From Tenacibaculum aiptasiae (GTDB lineage: Bacteria > Bacteroidota > Bacteroidia > Flavobacteriales > Flavobacteriaceae), in NCBI RefSeq assembly GCF_008806755.1, contig NZ_WAAU01000028.1, forward strand, positions 62,790 to 126,789: a stretch of 64,000 nucleotides of DNA, in the 5' to 3' direction. Each line of letters starts with the position of its first letter. Positions within the stretch are counted from its first letter, which is position 1. Below, piece after piece: positions 53,932 through 62,710 of this stretch. Made by a program: the position numbers and the translations under genes. Below the pieces are notes generated by a model. It was not told where the DNA came from, made no database searches, and saw only the letters and a program-made list of their open reading frames with translations.

Positions 53932-54672
53932 ATGAATTATATTGAGCATATTGGAAAGTACTTTCTAATGCTAAAACAAGTTTTTACAAAACCGCAAAGA
54001 GCTAGGGTTTTTCGAGAAGCTTTATTTAGGGAAATTGAAGAGTTAGGACTTAAGTCGTTGGGGATTATAGCTTTTATATCTTTTTTTATTGGGGGAGTTA
54101 TTGCTTTGCAAACAGCATTGAATTTAGAAAATCCGTTTATACCAAAATCACTAATTGGTTTTGCAGCTAAACGTTCAGTAATCTTAGAATTTGCACCAAC
54201 ATTTTGTTCAATTATTTTAGCAGGAAAAGTAGGGTCTTATATCACTTCAAGTATAGGAACAATGCGTGTAACAGAGCAAATAGATGCTTTAGAAGTAATG
54301 GGGATAAATTCGTTAAACTATTTAGTATTACCTAAAATTATAGCTACTTTATTTTTCTACCCTTTCTTAATTGTATTAGCTATGTTCTTAGGGATTTTTG
54401 GTGGATGGGTAGCTGGAGTACTTTCAGGACTGTTTTCTGGAATAGATTATATTACTGGGGTTCAAATGGAGTTTAATCCTTTTTTACTTACTTATGCAAT
54501 TATTAAAACTTTAGTTTTTGCGTTTTTAATAGCTACGGTTCCTTCTTATCATGGGTATTATGTAAAAGGAGGTTCTTTAGAAGTTGGTAAAGCAAGTACG
54601 CAATCGGTAGTTTGGACTACTGTAATAATTGTTATCGCTAATTATTTCTTAACTCAAATGTTGTTAACGTAA
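53932..54672 (+). CDS. mlaE: MlaE-type ABC transporter permease
   Basis: A 246-residue permease of the MlaE family, which moves phospholipids between the inner and outer membrane to keep outer-membrane asymmetry. Segments GVIALQTALNL, LILAGKVGSYITSSIGTMRVTEQIDALEVMG and GGSLEVGKASTQSVV are family signatures. Five hydrophobic helices are present. The gene overlaps mlaF by one base. The periplasmic MlaD partner is not encoded next to it; it must be elsewhere. A possible -7 box TACTTTAG is at 53899-53906. Confidence 0.93.
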   Translation: MNYIEHIGKYFLMLKQVFTKPQRARVFREALFREIEELGLKSLGIIAFISFFIGGVIALQTALNLENPFIPKSLIGFAAKRSVILEFAPTFCSIILAGKVGSYITSSIGTMRVTEQIDALEVMGINSLNYLVLPKIIATLFFYPFLIVLAMFLGIFGGWVAGVLSGLFSGIDYITGVQMEFNPFLLTYAIIKTLVFAFLIATVPSYHGYYVKGGSLEVGKASTQSVVWTTVIIVIANYFLTQMLLT

Positions 54673-55436
54673 TGATAGAAGTAAATAAATTACATAAAGG
54701 ATTTAATGGAGTTGAGATTTTAAAAGGAATTACAACCTCGTTTAAACCAGGAGAAACAAGTTTAATTATAGGGCAAAGTGGTTCAGGAAAAACAGTGTTC
54801 TTAAAATCATTAATAGGTTTACATACGCCAGAAAAAGGAACTATAACCTATGATGGTCGTGTAAATACAGAAATGACTATAGAAGATAAAAGAAGCTTTA
54901 GGAAAGAGCTAGGAATGGTTTTTCAAGGAAGTGCTTTATTCGATTCTCAAACAGTTGAAGAGAATGTGATGTTTCCTCTAAAAATGTTTACAAAACAGCC
55001 TGAGAGTGAAATGTTGGATAGAGTAAACTTTGTTTTAAAAAGAGTAAACTTAGAGAACTCAAATAAAAAATTTCCAGCAGAATTATCAGGAGGAATGCAA
55101 AAGCGTGTAGCAATAGCGAGAGCAATTGTAATGAATCCAAGATACCTGTTTTGTGATGAACCTAATTCAGGGTTAGATCCACAAACATCAATTGTTATTG
55201 ATAATTTAATTCAAGAAATTACTGATGAGTATAAAATAACAACTGTTATTAATACCCACGACATGAATTCTGTTATGGAAATAGGAGATAAGATAGTATT
55301 TCTTAGAAATGGAGTGAAAGCATGGGAAGGTTCGCACAAAGAAATCTTTAAAACAGACAATGAAGCGATTGTTGATTTTGTGTATTCATCTAATTTATTT
55401 AAAAAAGTTAGAAAAGCATATTTAAATGATGTTTAG
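54672..55436 (+). CDS. mlaF: MlaF-type ABC transporter ATP-binding protein
   Basis: A 254-residue ATPase that drives the MlaE permease. Walker A is GQSGSGKT (about 34-41), the signature is LSGGMQKR, Walker B is YLFCDEPNSGLDP, with the H-loop in NTHDMNSVM. The start codon overlaps the mlaE stop by one base. It is cytoplasmic. No MlaD, MlaC or MlaB gene lies beside it. Confidence 0.95.
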   Translation: MIEVNKLHKGFNGVEILKGITTSFKPGETSLIIGQSGSGKTVFLKSLIGLHTPEKGTITYDGRVNTEMTIEDKRSFRKELGMVFQGSALFDSQTVEENVMFPLKMFTKQPESEMLDRVNFVLKRVNLENSNKKFPAELSGGMQKRVAIARAIVMNPRYLFCDEPNSGLDPQTSIVIDNLIQEITDEYKITTVINTHDMNSVMEIGDKIVFLRNGVKAWEGSHKEIFKTDNEAIVDFVYSSNLFKKVRKAYLNDV

Positions 55437-55504
55437 GTAACTTTCTGTGTATTAAGAAGTAAAAAAATAAGTGCAATTTTTTTGAAAATAAAGTCAAAAA
55501 AAAG

Positions 55505-55535
55505 TTTGTAGAATTAAAAATACCTTCTATATTTG
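55505..55535 (+). promoter_or_regulatory. Perfect consensus promoter for the tRNA pair
   Basis: TTTG at 55505-55508, 19-base spacer, TATATTTG at 55528-55535, all consensus positions matching. The tRNA-Lys starts 27 bases downstream of the -7 box. Confidence 0.8.
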
Positions 55536-55561
55536 CACCCGCTAACGCGAAAAAAAACAAT

Positions 55562-55634
55562 GACCGGGTAGCTCAGTTGGTAGAGCATCTCCCTTTTAAG
55601 GAGAGGGTCCTGGGTTCGAGCCCCAGCCCGGTCA
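55562..55634 (+). tRNA. tRNA-Lys (anticodon TTT)
   Basis: Complete 73-base cloverleaf: acceptor GACCGGG with CCCGGTC, D arm GCTC/GAGC, anticodon stem TCTCC/GGAGA with loop CTTTTAA (anticodon TTT), T arm with GGTTCGAGCC, discriminator A. CCA is not encoded. It is cotranscribed with tRNA-Tyr. Confidence 0.96.
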
Positions 55635-55679
55635 CAAGTTTTTTAAAGTTTATTAGATTAGATAAATTTGAAAAGCTCT

Positions 55680-55762
55680 GGGGAGATTCCAGAGCGGCCA
55701 AATGGGACGGACTGTAACTCCGTTGTCTTACGACTTCGCAGGTTCGAATCCTGCTCTCCCCA
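55680..55762 (+). tRNA. tRNA-Tyr (anticodon GTA)
   Basis: Complete 83-base cloverleaf with acceptor GGGGAGA/TCTCCCC, anticodon stem ACGGA/TCCGT with loop CTGTAAC (anticodon GTA), long variable arm as in class II tRNAs, T arm GGTTCGAATC, discriminator A. It follows tRNA-Lys by 45 bases. CCA is not encoded. Confidence 0.96.
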
Positions 55763-55763
55763 C

Positions 55764-55790
55764 AAACCTCAGTAAAACTGAGGTTTTTTT
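55764..55790 (+). terminator. Terminator after the tRNA pair
   Basis: Stem AAACCTCAGT/ACTGAGGTTT with loop AAA, followed by a T run. It ends the two-tRNA transcript. Confidence 0.9.
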
Positions 55791-55817
55791 ATGTTTTAAA
55801 ATTGTTTGTTTAACTTT

Positions 55818-55849
55818 TTTGATTATTTGTTGAACAAATTGTATTTTAG
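55818..55849 (+). promoter_or_regulatory. Promoter for the TonB-dependent receptor
   Basis: TTTG at 55818-55821, 20-base spacer, TATTTTAG at 55842-55849 (one mismatch to TAnnTTTG). The ATG follows 22 bases later. Confidence 0.5.
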
Positions 55850-55871
55850 CATAGCTTTAAATTTCTGATAT

Positions 55872-58271
55872 ATGAAACGTATACTTGTATTGTTGTCGAT
55901 ATTTCAAACATTTTTAACCGTAGGTCAAAATCTAGGAGAAATTTCAGGAAAAATAATTGATTCTAAAACAAGAAAAACAATTCCTTATGTAAATGTATTG
56001 GTTTATGGCACTTCAATAGGTGTTGTTTCTGATGATGAAGGTAATTTTAGAATAACTAAGGTTCCTTTAGGTTACAATAAGCTACAAGTTTCATTTGTAG
56101 GTTACCAATCGTTAATTACAAATGAATATTTAGTTACTAAAGACAATTCACCTTATATAACAGTAGTACTGAAAGAAAACTCAACAACATTAAAAGAAGT
56201 TGAGGTTAAAGCAAACTTATTTAAAAAATCAATAGAGAGTCCTTTGTCATTACAAACATTAGGGGTTGTAGAAATAGAGAAAAATCCAGGTGGAAATAGG
56301 GATGTTTTAAAAGTAATTCAATCTTTTCCAGGAGTAGCCTCAAATCCAGGTTTTAGAAATGATATCATTATTAGAGGGGGAGCAACATCAGAAAATAAAT
56401 TTTATTTAGATGGTATTGAAGTACCTGTAATAAATCACTTTCAAACACAAGGAGCTACTGGAGGACCTGTTGGGATAATGAATGCAGATTTAATTAGGAA
56501 AGTAGATTTTTATTCTAGTGCTTTTCCTGCAAATAGAGGTAATACATTGAGTTCGGTTATAGAGTTTACTCAGAAAGTGGGAAATAACAAATCGTTGAAT
56601 ACAAGAGCTACTTTAGGAACTTCAGATGCTGGTATTACATTAGATGGACCTATTGGTGATAAAACGACTTTTATGTTATCTGTGCGTCAATCGTACCTTC
56701 AGTTTTTATTCAAGCTGATAAAACTACCTTTTTTACCAACGTATAATGATTTTCAGTTAAATGTAAAATCTGAATTATCTAAAAATAGCGAGTTGTCAAT
56801 TATAGCGTTAGGGGCTATAGATGATTTTGAGTTAAATGAAACGGTAAATGATGGAGAAACTGATGAAGAAACTATAAAGCGAAACAAAGTAATATTAAAT
56901 ACAGTACCAGTAAATAGTCAATGGAATTATACTATTGGAGCTAGTTATAAATATTTTGCTGAAGAAGCTACACATTTATTGGTTTTGAGTAGAAATGAAC
57001 TTAAAAATAAGGCTGTAAAGTATTTTATGAATGAAGAGATAGCTCCAAATTTATTATTGAATTATAATTCAAAAGAAACGGAAACCAAGTTTAGATATGA
57101 GTTGAATTTGGATACTAAAAATAATTATAAAATAAATATAGGTTCAAATCTTGAAACAGCCACATATTTAAACAACACTTATAGGAAAGTAGCAAATAGT
57201 CAAGGAGTTTTTGAAGATGTTTTTAATTCAGAAATAGATTTTATTAAATATGGTATTTTCGGTCAGATTTCAAAGGAATATTTAAATAATAAATTAGGGG
57301 TTTCTTTTGGTTTTAGGTTGGATGGTGTGGATTATAACAGTGAAATGAGAAATGTATTTAACCAGTTTTCACCTAGATTTTCTTTGAATTATTTGTTAAC
57401 AGATAAATGGTCTGTAAATGGATCTATTGGGAGATATTATCAATTGCCTTCTTATACCGTTTTGGGGTTTAAGAATAATGCAGGTGAGTTTGTAAATAAA
57501 AAAGGGCTAAAATATATACAGTCAGATCATATAGTGGCAGGTTTATCGTATAGACCTAATACAAGTTCTAAAGTTACTTTTGAAGCATTTCACAAGTCTT
57601 ATGATAATTATCCATTTTCGGTGAGGGATCAAATAAGTTTAGCAAATTTAGGAGATGATTTTGGTGTTGTAGGGAATGAAGAGGTGGTTTCAAATTCACA
57701 AGGAAGATCTTATGGTTTTGAATTTTTAGCTCAAAAAAAATCCTATGATGGTTTATATGGAATTGCATCTTATACATTTGTAAGAAGTGAGTTTAAAAAT
57801 GCTTTAGGACAATATATACCATCTACTTGGGATAATAGACATCTTATAACTATTACAGCAGGAAAAAAGCTGAAGAAAAACTGGGAAATTGGTACTAAGT
57901 TTAGATTGGTAGGAGGAAAACCTTTTACTCCTTATGATTTAAATGCATCGTCGTTAATATCAAATTATGATGTTAGAAATGGAGGTGTTTTAGATTATAC
58001 TAAATTAAATGAGGAGCGTTTGGATACTTACACACAATTAGATTTTAGAGTAGATAAGACTTGGTATTTAAAAAGAGCGGCTATAAATTTATATTTAGAT
58101 ATACAGAATGTTTATGCTAGTAGTTCTAAGCAACGTCCTTTTTTATTGCCAATAGAAGATCAAAATGGAAGAGTTATAGATCCTAATGATGGCTCAAGAT
58201 ATCTTTTAGAAGAAGTAGAGAGTACTACTGGTAGAGCTTTGCCAAGAATTGGAGTAATTGTAGATTTTTAA
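55872..58271 (+). CDS. TonB-dependent receptor with carboxypeptidase-regulatory-like domain
   Basis: A 799-residue outer-membrane receptor. The signal peptide ends TVG with Gln next. Residues about 22-105 form a CarboxypepD_reg-like domain (ISGKIIDSKTRKTIPYVNV), then the plug (about 125-240, with NPGFRNDIIIRGGATSENKF, FYLDGIEVPVINHF) and a beta-barrel to the end (last residues GVIVDF). Typical of Bacteroidota; substrates range from siderophores to sugars. It lacks a SusD partner in this window, so iron or vitamin uptake is more likely than glycans. It is followed by a C1 peptidase gene at 62 bases. Confidence 0.92.
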   Translation: MKRILVLLSIFQTFLTVGQNLGEISGKIIDSKTRKTIPYVNVLVYGTSIGVVSDDEGNFRITKVPLGYNKLQVSFVGYQSLITNEYLVTKDNSPYITVVLKENSTTLKEVEVKANLFKKSIESPLSLQTLGVVEIEKNPGGNRDVLKVIQSFPGVASNPGFRNDIIIRGGATSENKFYLDGIEVPVINHFQTQGATGGPVGIMNADLIRKVDFYSSAFPANRGNTLSSVIEFTQKVGNNKSLNTRATLGTSDAGITLDGPIGDKTTFMLSVRQSYLQFLFKLIKLPFLPTYNDFQLNVKSELSKNSELSIIALGAIDDFELNETVNDGETDEETIKRNKVILNTVPVNSQWNYTIGASYKYFAEEATHLLVLSRNELKNKAVKYFMNEEIAPNLLLNYNSKETETKFRYELNLDTKNNYKINIGSNLETATYLNNTYRKVANSQGVFEDVFNSEIDFIKYGIFGQISKEYLNNKLGVSFGFRLDGVDYNSEMRNVFNQFSPRFSLNYLLTDKWSVNGSIGRYYQLPSYTVLGFKNNAGEFVNKKGLKYIQSDHIVAGLSYRPNTSSKVTFEAFHKSYDNYPFSVRDQISLANLGDDFGVVGNEEVVSNSQGRSYGFEFLAQKKSYDGLYGIASYTFVRSEFKNALGQYIPSTWDNRHLITITAGKKLKKNWEIGTKFRLVGGKPFTPYDLNASSLISNYDVRNGGVLDYTKLNEERLDTYTQLDFRVDKTWYLKRAAINLYLDIQNVYASSSKQRPFLLPIEDQNGRVIDPNDGSRYLLEEVESTTGRALPRIGVIVDF

Positions 58272-58333
58272 GAGTGTGAAATTTTTAATGATAGTTAAAA
58301 AATGTAAATTGCTCAGAAATTAAAAATAACCTC

Positions 58334-59446
58334 ATGAAAAAAATCTTAGTAGCTGGAGCTTTTGCAGTTCTTAGTATTGGTTCAATTAATGCACAGAAAT
58401 ATCAATTTAAAGAAATAAAAGATATAGAGAATACTCAAGTAAAGAGCCAAGGTAGAACTGGTACTTGTTGGAGTTTTTCTACAACTTCTTTTTTAGAATC
58501 AGAAATTATACGTTTAACAGGTAAGGATATTGATTTATCAGAAATGTATACAGTGCGTAATACGTATTCAGATAAGGCAAATAATTATTTATATCGTCAA
58601 GGAAAGGCACAATTTAGTGAGGGAGGTTTAGGGCATGATGTTATCAATTCAGTAGCAAAGTACGGATTGGTGCCAGAAACTGTTTTTACAGGATTAGAAG
58701 TAGGGCAAGACAGACATAATCATGCAGAACTGGTAGCGGTTTTAAAAGCAATGTTAGATGCTTATATTAAAAACCCTGCAAGAGAGTTAAGTCCAAGATG
58801 GCGTAAAGCTACAGAGGGAGTTTTAGATGTGTATTTAGGAAAGAATAAAAAAGAGTTTACTTTTGAGGGGAAAACATATACACCAAAAAGTTTTGCTGAG
58901 TATGTGAAAATAGATCCATCAAACTATGTAACCTTAACATCTTTTGAGCATGCAAGAAAGTATGACAAATTTGTATTAAATATTCCAGATAATTTTTCAA
59001 ACGGAATGTTTTATAATGTGTCTTTAGATGAATTGGTAAAAGTTACTGAAGATGCTGTAGAAAAAGGATATACTATTGAATTAGATTGTGATGTCTCTGA
59101 AAAAACATTTTCATCAAAAAATGGGGTAGCAATCATACCAGCAAGCAGTGCTGATGTAAAGAAAGGATTGACAGAAATTGTAAAAGAAAAGAAAGTAACT
59201 TCAAGTTTACGTCAGGCTGAATTTGAAAACTTTAATACAACTGATGATCATTTAATGCATATTGTTGGCTTGGTTAAAGATCAAAAAGGAAATAAGTATT
59301 TTAAAGTAAAAAACTCTTGGGGAACTAATCAAGGAAATAATGGGTATGTTTATATGTCAATTCCTTATTTTAAATTAAAAACAATATCAGTTTTATTACA
59401 TAAAGATGGGATTTCTAAAGATTTAAAAAATAAATTGAAAATCTAA
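58334..59446 (+). CDS. Secreted C1B (bleomycin hydrolase-like) cysteine aminopeptidase
   Basis: A 370-residue exported peptidase; the signal peptide ends INA with Gln next. The papain triad is visible: Q39 and C45 in SQGRTGTCWSFS, His in DDHLMHIVGL, Asn in KNSWGTNQGNNGYVYM. The C1B group trims N-terminal residues and can act on Gln-containing peptides. It has the insertion pattern of bleomycin hydrolase (DLSEMYTVRNTY). Adjacent to a TonB receptor, it may supply peptides for uptake. Confidence 0.88.
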   Translation: MKKILVAGAFAVLSIGSINAQKYQFKEIKDIENTQVKSQGRTGTCWSFSTTSFLESEIIRLTGKDIDLSEMYTVRNTYSDKANNYLYRQGKAQFSEGGLGHDVINSVAKYGLVPETVFTGLEVGQDRHNHAELVAVLKAMLDAYIKNPARELSPRWRKATEGVLDVYLGKNKKEFTFEGKTYTPKSFAEYVKIDPSNYVTLTSFEHARKYDKFVLNIPDNFSNGMFYNVSLDELVKVTEDAVEKGYTIELDCDVSEKTFSSKNGVAIIPASSADVKKGLTEIVKEKKVTSSLRQAEFENFNTTDDHLMHIVGLVKDQKGNKYFKVKNSWGTNQGNNGYVYMSIPYFKLKTISVLLHKDGISKDLKNKLKI

Positions 59447-59474
59447 AAAAGAGATATAAACTTTAAGTAAAAAT

Positions 59475-59510
59475 AAAACCTCGAACAATTAGCTTCGAGG
59501 TTTTGTTTTT
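59475..59510 (+). terminator. Terminator after the C1 peptidase
   Basis: Stem AAAACCTCGAA/TTCGAGGTTTT (59475-59485 with 59494-59504), loop CAATTAGC, then G and a T run. Confidence 0.8.
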
Positions 59511-59564
59511 ATTGAGTAATGCTGGAATTTTGTATCTTCCCCGAGTTAACAAAAATCAATTTAT

Positions 59565-61016
59565 ATGGAAGAAAAGAAGAAGCAGGATGAAAATGTAGAA
59601 CAATCGAAGCAAGCTGTTGAAAAGAACGCGAAAGGCTTGTGGGAAAATTCAATAATATTTTTAAAAGAGTTACTAGATTTTCGTCATGATACTGATCAAG
59701 AAGCTACTATAGAAGCAATAAAAAGTGATATTCCTTTAAAAGGAGCAACCGCATGGATTTTAATTTGTTCAATATTTATAGCTTCGATAGGTTTAAATGC
59801 AAATTCAACAGCAGTAGTTATTGGAGCCATGTTAATATCTCCTCTAATGGGACCTATTTTAGGTGTAGGAATGTCTATTGCTATAAATGATATTGATACA
59901 CTTAAGAAATCGTTAATCAATTTAGCAACAATGATTGTGTTAAGTTTGTTAACGGCTTTTTTATTCTTTGCTATTTTTCCTTTAAAAGAAGAAACTTCCG
60001 AGCTTTTAGGAAGGGTAAAGCCAGATATACGAGATGTACTGATAGCCTTTTTTGGAGGATTGGCTTTAATTATAGCACGTACTAAAAAAGGAACTATTGC
60101 ATCAGTAATATTTGGAGTAGCAATTGCTACAGCTTTAATGCCTCCTTTGTGTACTGCAGGTTATGGATTGGCTATAGGTAATTACGATTACTTCTTAGGT
60201 GCAATGTATTTGTTTACAATCAATACTATTTTTATCGCTTTGGCAACCTTTGTAGTACTGAAATTGTTACGTTTTACAATGATTCGTTATGTGAATTCTG
60301 TAGAAAGAAAAAGAATTGCACGTTTAGCTTCATTTGTAGCAGTATTGGTAATGGTGCCAGCAGTTTTTACTTTTATTAATGTGTATAATGAAAGTATTAT
60401 AAATGCAAATTATAAGAAGTTTTTAAAAGAAGAAATTGATTCTAATAAAGATTTATGGTTGCAACGTGAAAAGTTAGATAGAGGAGAGAAAAAAATTAGT
60501 TTATTTTTCAATGGAGATGTTAACGATGCTACTAAAACATTTTTAAGAAATGAATTGAAATCATATCCAAGAATTGATACTTATGAATTACTTATTAATG
60601 AAAATAAAGCGCGTAGTGTAGATAGGGTAGTAGATGCATATGATAGAGCTATTGTTGAATTGGATCAAAAGGATAATGTAATAAAAGGATTACACAAGGA
60701 AATAGAGGAGTTAAAATCAACTATTACTGGGTTAAATCAACGAATAGAAAAAGATGCTTTAAATAGAGATAAAAACTCTGTGCCGTTTAGTACAATAGCA
60801 AAAGATGCTAAGATTAGGTATAATGATATTAAAGGTATCAGTTTTGCAAAAATATTAAGTTCTAAAGATTTTATTAAAATAGATACTATTCCAGAGTTGT
60901 CAATTACTTGGGATAAAAAAATAAAAGATTCGGTTGTCAATGCAAAAGAAAAAGAATTGAGAACATGGCTTCAAAAGGAACTTAAATTAGATACATTAAT
61001 AATTAAGAAAAAATAA
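59565..61016 (+). CDS. DUF389 membrane protein with long C-terminal coiled-coil tail
   Basis: A 483-residue DUF389 (TIGR00341-like) protein. The hydrophobic DUF389 core spans about residues 55-255 (GLNANSTAVVIGAMLISPLMGP and GVAIATALMPPLCTAGYGLA). The last 220 residues form a periplasmic or cytoplasmic tail with a coiled coil around 355-395 (LDQKDNVIKGLHKEI), longer than usual DUF389 members. The family has no assigned function. It is closed by a bidirectional terminator. Confidence 0.88.
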   Translation: MEEKKKQDENVEQSKQAVEKNAKGLWENSIIFLKELLDFRHDTDQEATIEAIKSDIPLKGATAWILICSIFIASIGLNANSTAVVIGAMLISPLMGPILGVGMSIAINDIDTLKKSLINLATMIVLSLLTAFLFFAIFPLKEETSELLGRVKPDIRDVLIAFFGGLALIIARTKKGTIASVIFGVAIATALMPPLCTAGYGLAIGNYDYFLGAMYLFTINTIFIALATFVVLKLLRFTMIRYVNSVERKRIARLASFVAVLVMVPAVFTFINVYNESIINANYKKFLKEEIDSNKDLWLQREKLDRGEKKISLFFNGDVNDATKTFLRNELKSYPRIDTYELLINENKARSVDRVVDAYDRAIVELDQKDNVIKGLHKEIEELKSTITGLNQRIEKDALNRDKNSVPFSTIAKDAKIRYNDIKGISFAKILSSKDFIKIDTIPELSITWDKKIKDSVVNAKEKELRTWLQKELKLDTLIIKKK

Positions 61017-61035
61017 TTTGATTTGTATGTGGTCA

Positions 61036-61067
61036 CTAAAAAAAACCGAGCATTGCTCGGTTTTTTT
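61036..61067. terminator. Bidirectional terminator, DUF389 / CpxP-like
   Basis: Stem ACCGAGC/GCTCGGT with loop ATT, A run before and T run after. The stop codon of the minus-strand gene overlaps its T run. Confidence 0.88.
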
Positions 61068-61518
61068 ATTTTCTCATCCTTTTTCTTTTATACTTTTTGA
61101 ATAGGCTGCGATGAAAGTCGTGTTCTGCCATTTCTAAAGCTAAAATCTTTTTATAAGGAAGTATTTTTGAAATCTTATTATGAAACTTAGCTTTGATTTC
61201 ATAACGTTGTCTATTAATCGTTCTAATGTTTTTTAGAATTTCTTTAGATTCTTTCTCAGAAAGATTTTCAATACCACCATTTTCCTTGATTCTTTTTCTA
61301 ATACTTACCCTTTCTTCACGATGAAGCTCCATCATGTTCTTGTCGTATTTGTTATAAATAGGCCAAAATTTTTCTGCTTCACTAGCTGTTAAATCTAGTT
61401 TTTCAGTAAGAAAAGAAACTTTGTAAAGTCTAATTTTTTCACTGCTTTTTTTAAACTGAGCGTTTGCTGTTGTAGCAAAGAAGCTAAAAGCTATAAGTGT
61501 TAATATTAATTTTTTCAT
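61066..61518 (-). CDS. CpxP/Spy-like periplasmic protein of a sigma operon
   Basis: A 150-residue exported protein, signal peptide ending ANA with Gln next. The mature part is helical and basic, with the LTxxE-type segment KLDLTASEAEKFWPIYNKYD characteristic of Spy/CpxP-like (LTXXQ) proteins. In flavobacterial databases this is called sensor of ECF-type sigma factor. It begins 1 base after the anti-sigma gene and is the third gene of the sigma/anti-sigma unit, so it likely senses envelope stress. Confidence 0.82.
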   Translation of the reverse strand: MKKLILTLIAFSFFATTANAQFKKSSEKIRLYKVSFLTEKLDLTASEAEKFWPIYNKYDKNMMELHREERVSIRKRIKENGGIENLSEKESKEILKNIRTINRQRYEIKAKFHNKISKILPYKKILALEMAEHDFHRSLFKKYKRKRMRK

Positions 61519-61519
61519 A

Positions 61520-62065
61520 TTATTCTAATTCGTTTAAGTAGGTCGAACTGTCTATACCGTTTAAATATTCTTCTAAATTATCATCGCTAATGTCATTAAA
61601 AGTGTCACTTTCTAAATCAGTAGTGTTTAATGCTAAAGCTAATTCGTCATCATTAGTATCACCATATCCATTTTCGTACCAAGCTGATAAATCTGCATCA
61701 GAAATGTCGTCTATTGTATAAATTACACTTTTTCCATTAGTGTTAAAGTAATTTAAACCTATGAATAGTAATACAGAAGCAGCTGCGGCAATAGGGACTA
61801 ATTGTAACACTCTTTTACGTAAAGAAATAACTTTTGTTTCCTTAGGTTCTAGTGTGTTTATTTTAGCAAATATATCATCTTCAATTTTATCAAAATAATT
61901 GCTTGGAACTTCAAAGCTATTCTTTTTGGAGAAGCTTTCTGTCTTTATTGAATTCAATACATCTTCTTCTATACCATTAAAATAATTTTTAGGTGTAGAA
62001 AAACCAGTTTGCTTACCTGCTTTTTGGTTTATAAAATCTATTTTATTTTTTATCTCTTTATCCAT
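61520..62065 (-). CDS. Probable anti-sigma factor with tandem YF repeats
   Basis: A 181-residue single-pass membrane protein: N-terminal cytoplasmic region (1-85), membrane helix (about 87-105, LVPIAAAASVLLFIGLNYF) and an acidic periplasmic tail. Two related 16-residue units, PKNYFNGIEEDVLNSI (25-40) and PSNYFDKIEDDIFAKI (54-69), lie 29 residues apart; the pattern is seen in Bacteroidota anti-sigma proteins and may bind the sigma factor twice. It lies 33 bases after the sigma gene. Confidence 0.78.
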   Translation of the reverse strand: MDKEIKNKIDFINQKAGKQTGFSTPKNYFNGIEEDVLNSIKTESFSKKNSFEVPSNYFDKIEDDIFAKINTLEPKETKVISLRKRVLQLVPIAAAASVLLFIGLNYFNTNGKSVIYTIDDISDADLSAWYENGYGDTNDDELALALNTTDLESDTFNDISDDNLEEYLNGIDSSTYLNELE

Positions 62066-62098
62066 CTCACTTCTAAGACCTTATTTTTTGTAAAAGGT

Positions 62099-62644
62099 TT
62101 AATTGTAGTTTTTTATAAACTGTTCTATTTTTTTTACAGCAATATGGTATGATGCTTTTAAGGCGCCTACAGACGTTTCTAAAACTTCAGAAATTTGATC
62201 GTATTTCATTTCGTCAAAATACTTCATGTTAAAAACAAGTTGTTGTTTTTGAGGAAGTGTAGCAATGGCTTTCTGGAGAACTAACTGAATTTCGTCTCCA
62301 GAAAACCAATTGTCACTGTCTAGATTAGAAACTAACTGATGCTGGTAATCTGTGATGTCAATATTTCTTTCCTTGGCTTTTTTGTTGATAAATGTGATAG
62401 CTTCATTGGTTGCTATTCTATACATCCAAGAATACAGTTTACTGTTTCCTTTAAAATGATTAATGCTTTTAAAAATTTTAATGAAAGTATTCTGTAAAAC
62501 ATCATCTGCATCATCATGACTAATTACAATTTTTCTTATATGCCAATACAATCGCTCTTTATATTGCGATATCAAATGTTTAAAAGCTACTTCTCTTGTT
62601 TTTTGATCTTGTAGCTGCTCTATAAGTGTAATTTCGTCAGTCAA
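62099..62644 (-). CDS. ECF-type RNA polymerase sigma factor
   Basis: A 181-residue group 4 sigma factor. Region 2 (VISHDDADDVLQNTFIKIF, SWMYRIATNEAITF) and region 4 (LPQKQQLVFNMKYFDEMKY, SVGALKASYHIAVKKIEQF) are clear. Translation starts at TTG (62644), right after an in-frame TAG, and no ATG is near the conserved MTDEITLIEQL-type start. A -7-like TATCTTTA lies at 62679-62672 on the minus strand. Heads the sigma / anti-sigma / CpxP-like operon. Confidence 0.93.
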   Translation of the reverse strand: MTDEITLIEQLQDQKTREVAFKHLISQYKERLYWHIRKIVISHDDADDVLQNTFIKIFKSINHFKGNSKLYSWMYRIATNEAITFINKKAKERNIDITDYQHQLVSNLDSDNWFSGDEIQLVLQKAIATLPQKQQLVFNMKYFDEMKYDQISEVLETSVGALKASYHIAVKKIEQFIKNYN

Positions 62645-62710
62645 CTAAATTTATGTTTAGCTGTTAGACTTTAAAGATAATAAAAGGTTTAAAAAGAATC
62701 TATAATTTTT

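Noticed and set aside
53932..55436. Missing mlaD beside mlaEF as evidence of a broken system
   Set aside because: In Flavobacteriia the MCE-domain gene usually lies elsewhere in the genome as far as I recall, so the two-gene unit is normal.
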